Shown: piece by piece, positions 58,090-64,000 of the stretch
Numbering within the stretch: the stretch's first letter is position 1
Layout of the letters: each line of letters starts with the position of its first letter
NCBI GenBank assembly: GCA_002964805.2
Contig: PUDQ02000010.1
Span: forward strand, 744,001 to 808,000
DNA length: 64,000 nucleotides
Direction of reading: 5' to 3'
DNA from: Trametes villosa
Taxonomy: Eukaryota > Basidiomycota > Agaricomycetes > Polyporales > Polyporaceae
Program-made: the position numbers and the translations under genes
Notes under the pieces: generated by a model
Told to the model about the DNA's origin: nothing
The model's input: only the letters and a program-made list of their open reading frames with translations
The model's database searches: none

Positions 58090-60144
58090 TCAAACAATCA
58101 AGTCTGTTCCCGCGCCCCCTAGCGCGTGCTTCTCGCGCTCTCCATCCTCGCCGCTATTCGGCCGTCGCTCAGTGCCGACGTCCAACGCCGCGCTCTTCTC
58201 CGCGGGCTCCTTCTCCTTCTCCCCCTCAGGCTCAGACGCGTCTTCTCGTACCTCCACGACACCTTCCTTGCCGCGCCGGTAGAAGACCAACAGCGACACA
58301 AACTCCACGCAGACAATCGCGAGCAGGAACCAGAACGCCGCCGCGCGCCCGCGGTACGGGTGCGCGCCGCCATCGGTCGCCTCGACGCTCGTTTCGATCG
58401 AGCCATCCGCGGAGACGCCGACCGCCGAGCCTAGTTGCAGCGCGCCGTTGAAGATCGCGCCGACCGTGCCGGCCATCGACGCTGGGCTCGTGCGGAAGAT
58501 TGCGATGCTGGGAAGGGCGCATTAGCAGCCGCGCTGGTGAATGAGGGGTTATGTGTAGTACTCACTTAGTGTGCGTGTAGGTCAGCATAGCGCCGGCGGA
58601 GCCGAGCACGAACCCAGGGAAGATGAGGGGCCAGTATTTCTCGGGGCCGTCGGCGAACGCGAAGAGGATGGTCGCGACAATGCATAGGCCCTCGCCGAAG
58701 AGGATGAGCCATTTCGGGTTGATGACGTGCGAAAGCGCACTCGTGAAGCTCATCACGAATGCCAGAACGCCGATGGGCAGCCTAGAGAACAGCCGGTCAG
58801 CGCCGATACACGTACGCTGTGCCGACGCGTACTCACATATGGATTGCGGTAGAGATGGCGCTCCATTGCCAGACCTCTTGCCAGAGCGTCGTGTACGTCG
58901 TGAACACCGTCGTCCACCAGAAGAATGGGAGGAGCGCGGTGCCGAAGAGGACGGCGAAGTTGGGGAGGAACCACGTGCGCGGAGGTATCGCAGCCTTGTC
59001 CGCCGGGAGCCTCGTCTCGTAGAAAAAGAAAGCGGCGATCAGGAACACCGAGATGATGAGCGGCGCAAGGACGCCGGCCGACGCCCATCCCGACGTGGTG
59101 CCCGAGGTGATCGCATAGATAAAGAGAATGAGAGCGGCTGCAGGCGCCGTGAGTAATCGATGAATGCTGGAGGGTTGCAGCGAGCTTACCAGTGAGGATC
59201 GACACTCCACCCAAGTCCAGGCTCTTCCAGCGGGCTTCCTTGCGGCTACCGGCATCCAACCGCGGTTCTTGCGCCGGGATGATGAAGACACTGACGCCAG
59301 CTACAGGCAGCGCAACGATCGCGACAAACCAGAATACCCATGGCCATGACGCGAACTGGACGAATATCGCGCCAATGATCAAACCGAGCACTGGCAGGGC
59401 CAGCCTGGTAAGTCTCGCGGCGGAATTCACGCGTAGAAGTAGAACTTACCGATGGCTATCGCCGCGACTCCTCCAAAGACACCGATGGCACGCGCTTGCT
59501 CCTGAGGGTCCGTGAAGATGTTCACGAGGAGCGTCAGCGCCGATGGGATGGTGACAGACCCCGCTACGAGCAGAAGACCAGAATGTCAGTATGGCTGTAC
59601 TCCGGTACAACAAAACCATGCGACTAACCTACACCGCAAAGCGCCCGAAGGACGATGAGCGGGATTTTGGATGTCGCGAAACCGGCGCCGATCGAAAGAG
59701 CGCCTACGACAGCAATGCCGCCGATGAATGCATATTCTACAATGGTATTAGAATGGCTCGGATACCTGGAGGGGGGGATACATACTTGGATTGTACACGT
59801 CGCTAATCTTCCCGCTCTATGAACATGAAGACCGGTGGGTGCGCGGTCTCCCAAAGGGGCCGAGAAACACTCACAATAAGCAGGAAGGACGCAAACGTCA
59901 GCTGAAACGCGCTGATGATCCACGTCGACTCCGCCTGCGACATGCCCAGGGAGACGGCCATGGTAGGGATCGCGGAAAACAGCGCCGAGTTGTTGAAGGA
60001 CTCGAGGAACTGCGCGATGCAGAAGATGACGAGCAGCACGTACCGCCGCGCGGGCGAGTACTTCTGCGGGACACGGCCGTCGACGAGAGTCTGGGCCGGG
60101 GAGGGGGCGGGCGCGGGCGCCTTTGAGCTGTTGTCTCCGAGCAT
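58090..60144 (-). CDS. MFS transporter 4, DHA2 (14-TM) type
   Basis: Eight exons (59875-60144, 59786-59816, 59629-59736, 59450-59563, 59190-59390, 58837-59137, 58566-58781, 58090-58507) give 552 aa. Exons 2, 3, 4, 6 and 7 match transporter 3 in length (31, 108, 114, 301, 216 nt). Motifs: QKYSPARRYVLLVIFCIAQF, ESFNNSALFSAIPT, SQAESTWIISAFQL, GVFGGVAAIAIG (where transporter 3 has GGCGAVGN, so the motif C glycine pattern is altered), IETSVEATDGG. The Gly change in motif C could affect antiport coupling. Likely an exporter of unknown substrate. Confidence 0.9.
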
Positions 60145-61937
60145 ATCTTCTTTCCTGATTGCGCTTTTACAGACTTAGTGGGGGCCTGTAGATGAGGGTG
60201 AAGCGCGAAGATAGCTGCTGAAAGGCGTCGGTGAGTGGCTCAAGCGAGGCGAAGGCGGGACAGGAGCCGTGGAGGATAGTCGTGCAGCGACACCTGACGG
60301 CAAAAGACTGAACAGGCATGTCTTATAGCTATCTACCGGGTACTCTACCCGGCCGTGGGGGATCAGCGCGAGAGGCGAAGAAGAGTTAGAGATGGCTTAC
60401 TAGTACTGGCGTTGCGGCCCGATATTGACCTTACTCAGCACCGCTACCCTCGAATATCATTACGAGTATGCCGCCTATCGGTGATAGGGGTGTTTCGTTG
60501 GTCCCCGTGCAACGCCGGAGACCCAATCATAATGTCGCGTTGCATGGTGAGACAGGTGAGACCTTTAAATCTCTTGCCAATGCTACTAGCCCTCGTCGCC
60601 TAATCCAACGGTTTTCATCGTTCGAGCTACTATTACGCAGCATCCTTGCGTCCAATGCCTCTGCAATTGTACATCAAGGTCTGAATGCGTCCTGAGCATC
60701 ATTCTCTCCACTTACTTTTGAATAAAGACACCATGTGTGAGCATCGGTGCACTTCCGGTGAGGAGACCTCGGCGTGCTCGCCGTGTGCTATCGGCGTCGC
60801 AAGAGAGCACGGTGGCGGGCGAGCATACACTCATCAAAATTCCCACGCTGCTGCACAGCTTACTAACGTTCGTACCTCATGGCGTCTAACTCTCAGAGGT
60901 TTCAGGCGAACATTCAGCAGCATCGAGAGCTTGTAAGTATCCTCACCACAACGACCACAATCGATGTACTCGCCTCTGGGAGCTATTCCGTCCCTCAGTC
61001 TTGTGCTTAGCTCTCGCGATGAACTGTACGACTTCCCATTGTCAGCGCGCCTGCTTCTCTCGATCGCGTCTTCCGTCGTGCAAGGTGCCGCAAGTAAAGA
61101 CTGTGGCCCGGAACAATCCAAATGACCTCGGCGTACATGGAAAGCTGAATATGTACATGTGTCTCCACACAGCGTATCACCCACCCTTGTACTCAGGCTG
61201 GAGTGCGGGCGTTCAAAACTAATGCTCGCTTTCTCCCCCAACTATACAGGGAAGCGTCTGTTTTCCCTCTGCGCCCGCATAGGCCCGCACCAGCTCGTCA
61301 ACGCCGCTCGAGTGTTCCATATAATATTCCGGAATCGCTTGCGATACCGTTTGACCCACACGTTATTCGTCGACCCGACCATTGAAAGGCCACAGGTGAG
61401 CACGAACACCCACTAAGTCGCAATCGCGCATGAAGCCGTCAGTTGCGCACGCCGCGTGGCTGCTGCGGCAGTCATCCATCTGGTCGAGGCATGACTCGGC
61501 GTCCTGAAGACATACGATTATTCCTGCAGTACAAGCCAGCGCCAGATACGCGTACTCACTGTTCCATGCCCGATGCTCGATTACTGCCAGAGTACCGTGG
61601 ACCCCGCCAGCAATCCACCTTGACTTTTGTGGCTTCCACTTCCTTGCACTTGCCTTCCGCGCACTAGTAATCATTGGCTATTACAGCGCACTTTCACGAG
61701 GACTCGGAGGACGTCAGCGTGGACAGCGCGGAGGACAACGCGAAGTTGACAACTGTCAGGTCGCTCGCAAGTGAAGTACTTACTGTGACTATTGATACAT
61801 GGGTATCTATGCCATTGGCAGACACAAAGTTCACTGTGCGACAGTGCAGTGGCGGGTCGGATTAGGATACGGGACCGCAAACAAACAGCGGAAAAAACTT
61901 GCAAACCCGAAGCTTTTCCGGCAGACCTGTGGAAGAC
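60145..61937. other. Promoter region of MFS 4 and 3' flank of MFS 5
   Basis: No firm gene. A short frame from 60879 (MASNSQRFQANIQQHRELVS) has a GTAAGT just after RELV and could be a first exon, but no continuation with recognisable content was found. Confidence 0.4.
60322..60327 (-). promoter_or_regulatory. TATA-like box of MFS transporter 4
   Basis: TATAAG on the minus strand, 178 bp upstream of the ATG. Confidence 0.4.
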
Positions 61938-63961
61938 TCATACATGCAAGTTCGTGTCTGCCTTCGCCGACGTCTGCTTCTCGCACACATCATCCGTCCC
62001 GCCGCTCAACCGTCGCGAAGGGCCCCTCCCCTCCGACCCGGCGCTCTTCGCCCCCACAGCCGCCTTTTCTCCCTCAGGTACGGCATCCAGTAGCTCGGCC
62101 GCGCCCTCCCGGCTCTGGCGGTAGAACACGAGGAGCGACACGAACTCCACGCCCACGATCGCGAGCAGGAACCAGAACGCCGCGGCGCGGCCCTGGTACG
62201 AGTCCGCCCCGCCCTCGCTGTCCGCATCGACGCTGGTCTCGATCGAGCCGACGGCGGAGATGCCGACGGCCGAGCCGAGCTGCAGCGCGCCGTTGAAGAT
62301 TGCGCCGACCGTGCCCGCCATCGACGCCGGGCTCGTGCGGAAGATCGCGATGCTGGCGGGACGCGGGTCAACACGAGTGCAAGGTACGGAGCGGGAGGGG
62401 ACTCACTTAGTGTGCGTGTAGGTGAGCATCGCGCCTGCGGAGCCAAGCACGAACGCAGGGAAGATGTACGGCCAGTATCGCTCGGGCCCGTCGGCTAACG
62501 CCAAGAGGATAGTCGCGATGATGCATAGGCCCTCGCCGGCGAGGATGAGCCACTTCGGGTTGACGACATGCGATAGCGAGCCCGTGAAGCTCATCGCGAA
62601 CGCGAGTATGCCGATGGGCAACCTGGGGATCGTGTTAGCACCGCGAGACAAACGGATGTATGAAGCGAAGGGAGCGTACATGTGGATCGCTGTGGAGATG
62701 GCGCTCCAGTGCCAGACCTCCTGCCAGAGTGTCGTGTAGGTTGTGAACACCGTCGTCCACCAGAAGAATGGCAAGAGCGCAGTGCCGAAGAGCACGGCGA
62801 AGTTTGGGAGGAACCACGTGCGGGGAGGGATGGCCGCCCTGTCCGCCGGGATCCGCGTCTCGTAGAAGAAGAACGCGGCGACCATAAATACGGAGATAAT
62901 GAGCGGCGCGAGGACTGTCGCCGACCCCCATCCCGAGGTGGTGCCAGACGTGATCGCGAAGATGAAGAGGATGAGCGCAGCTGGGAGCGTCGTGAGTTCT
63001 CGGAGTTGCTGCTAGTGCATGTCTTGCTTACCGGTGAGGATGGAGACTCCACCGATGTCCAGGCTCTTCCAACGCGCTTCCCTACGGCGACCGGTATCCA
63101 ACCGCGGTTCTTGCGCCGGCACGAGGAAGACGCTGACGGCGGCGATCGGCAGCGCGACGATCGCGACAAACCAGAATACCCATGGCCATGACGCGAACTG
63201 GACGAACACCGCGCCTATGATTAAGCCGAGCACTGTGGAACGTCGACCTGGTCAGTCATACGACCATATCGATGGGCGAAAGCGACACTTACCGATTCCC
63301 ACCGCTCCACACCCTCCGAAGACTCCGATGGCGCGCGCTTGCTCGGTTGGGTCGGTGAAGATGTTCACGAGGAGCGTCAACGCCGATGGAATAGTGACAG
63401 ACGCAGCTATAACCAGAAGACCAGCGGGTTAGTACCGACTGCTCCCCGAGGAAGTATATGCGACTCACCGATACCGCAAAGCGCGCGAAGGACGATAAGC
63501 GGAATTTTAGTCGTCACGAAGCCGGCGCCGATGCAAAGGACGCCTAGGACGGCGACGCCCCCAATGAACGCGAATTCTAGCATGACGTTAACGCGGCTCG
63601 GTTACCTTGGCAGAAGAGGGGAACGTACTGGGGTTATACACGTCGCTGATCCGTCCGCTCTACGAACGCAGCGGAAAGTGAGCCTACGGTTTTCCGACGG
63701 GGTCAAAATACTCACGATGAGGAGGAAAGACGCGAAGGTCAGCTGGAACGCGCTGATGATCCACGTCGACTCCGCCTGCGACATGCCCAAGGAGACGGCC
63801 AGGGTAGGGATGGCGGAGAAGAGCGACGAGTTGTTGAAGGCGTCGAGAAACTGTGCGAGGCAGAAGATGATGAGGAGCACATACCGCCGCGCGGGCGAGT
63901 ACTTCTGCGGCATCCGTCCGTCGACAAAGGTCTGTGCCGGGGAGTCGGGGCCTGCGGGCAT
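61938..63961 (-). CDS. MFS transporter 5, DHA2 (14-TM) type
   Basis: Eight exons (63716-63961, 63629-63659, 63469-63576, 63293-63406, 63032-63232, 62680-62980, 62407-62622, 61938-62352) give 543 aa. Structure is the same as transporters 3 and 4. Motifs: AQFLDAFNNSSLFSAIPT, SQAESTWIISAFQL, VLGLIIGAVFVQFASWPWVF, FFFYETRIPADRAAIPP, TSVDADSEGGADSYQGR, then FWFLLAIVGVEFVSLLVFYR and a short tail. Its N terminus before the first helix is the shortest of the three. The start at 63961 is almost at the window edge but is complete and matches the ATG position of the paralogues. Likely a proton-coupled exporter; substrate unknown. Confidence 0.9.
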
Positions 63962-64000
63962 ATCTTCTTGCTTGGTTGCGCTTTGACAGACTCGAGTTCG

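Overview
The window is nuclear DNA of a filamentous basidiomycete, most likely an Agaricomycete (Polyporales-like). The evidence is high GC, genes split by many 50-65 bp GT-AG introns with CTAAC-type branch sites, a class I hydrophobin, MYND and F-box proteins, an intron-rich histone H4, and a multi-exon transposase of a type common in wood-decay basidiomycetes. All gene models below were spliced by hand, checking reading phase across each intron where exact coordinates are given.

Layout. 0.7-2.3 kb: a hydrophobin with a very long repetitive C-terminal tail. 2.9-6.5 kb: two head-to-head copies (A, B) of a dispersed repeat with an initiator tRNA-Met at their junction. 7-15 kb: ordinary gene-dense sequence (F-box protein, two tandem MYND-finger proteins, a Caj1-type DnaJ protein, cytosolic tyrosyl-tRNA synthetase). 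16.4-27.4 kb: two paralogous 12-TM MFS (DHA1-type) transporters in inverted orientation, enclosing a TFIIIC sub6-type protein, histone H4, an FtsJ/Mrm2-type rRNA methyltransferase and a second initiator tRNA-Met identical to the first.

28-46 kb is a mosaic of decayed duplications: a MITE-like inverted-repeat element, repeat copies C, D, E and F, relics of the 3' end of DHA2-type MFS genes, relics of a small hydrophobic-helix protein gene, and one intact 14-TM DHA2-type MFS gene. 47-55 kb: three intact intron-rich minus-strand genes, including a large zinc-finger transposase-like protein and two neighbours that may travel with it. 56-64 kb: an F-box relic, repeat copy G and two more DHA2-type transporters.

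Housekeeping genes sit in two conserved blocks (7-15 kb and 20.7-25.2 kb). The rest is rapidly evolving sequence built by repeated local duplication of transporters and of a roughly 0.9 kb repeat present seven times. The most unusual items are the hydrophobin-tail fusion, the seven-copy repeat with splice-like structure, and a segment upstream of both DHA1 transporters that diverges in a protein-coding pattern.
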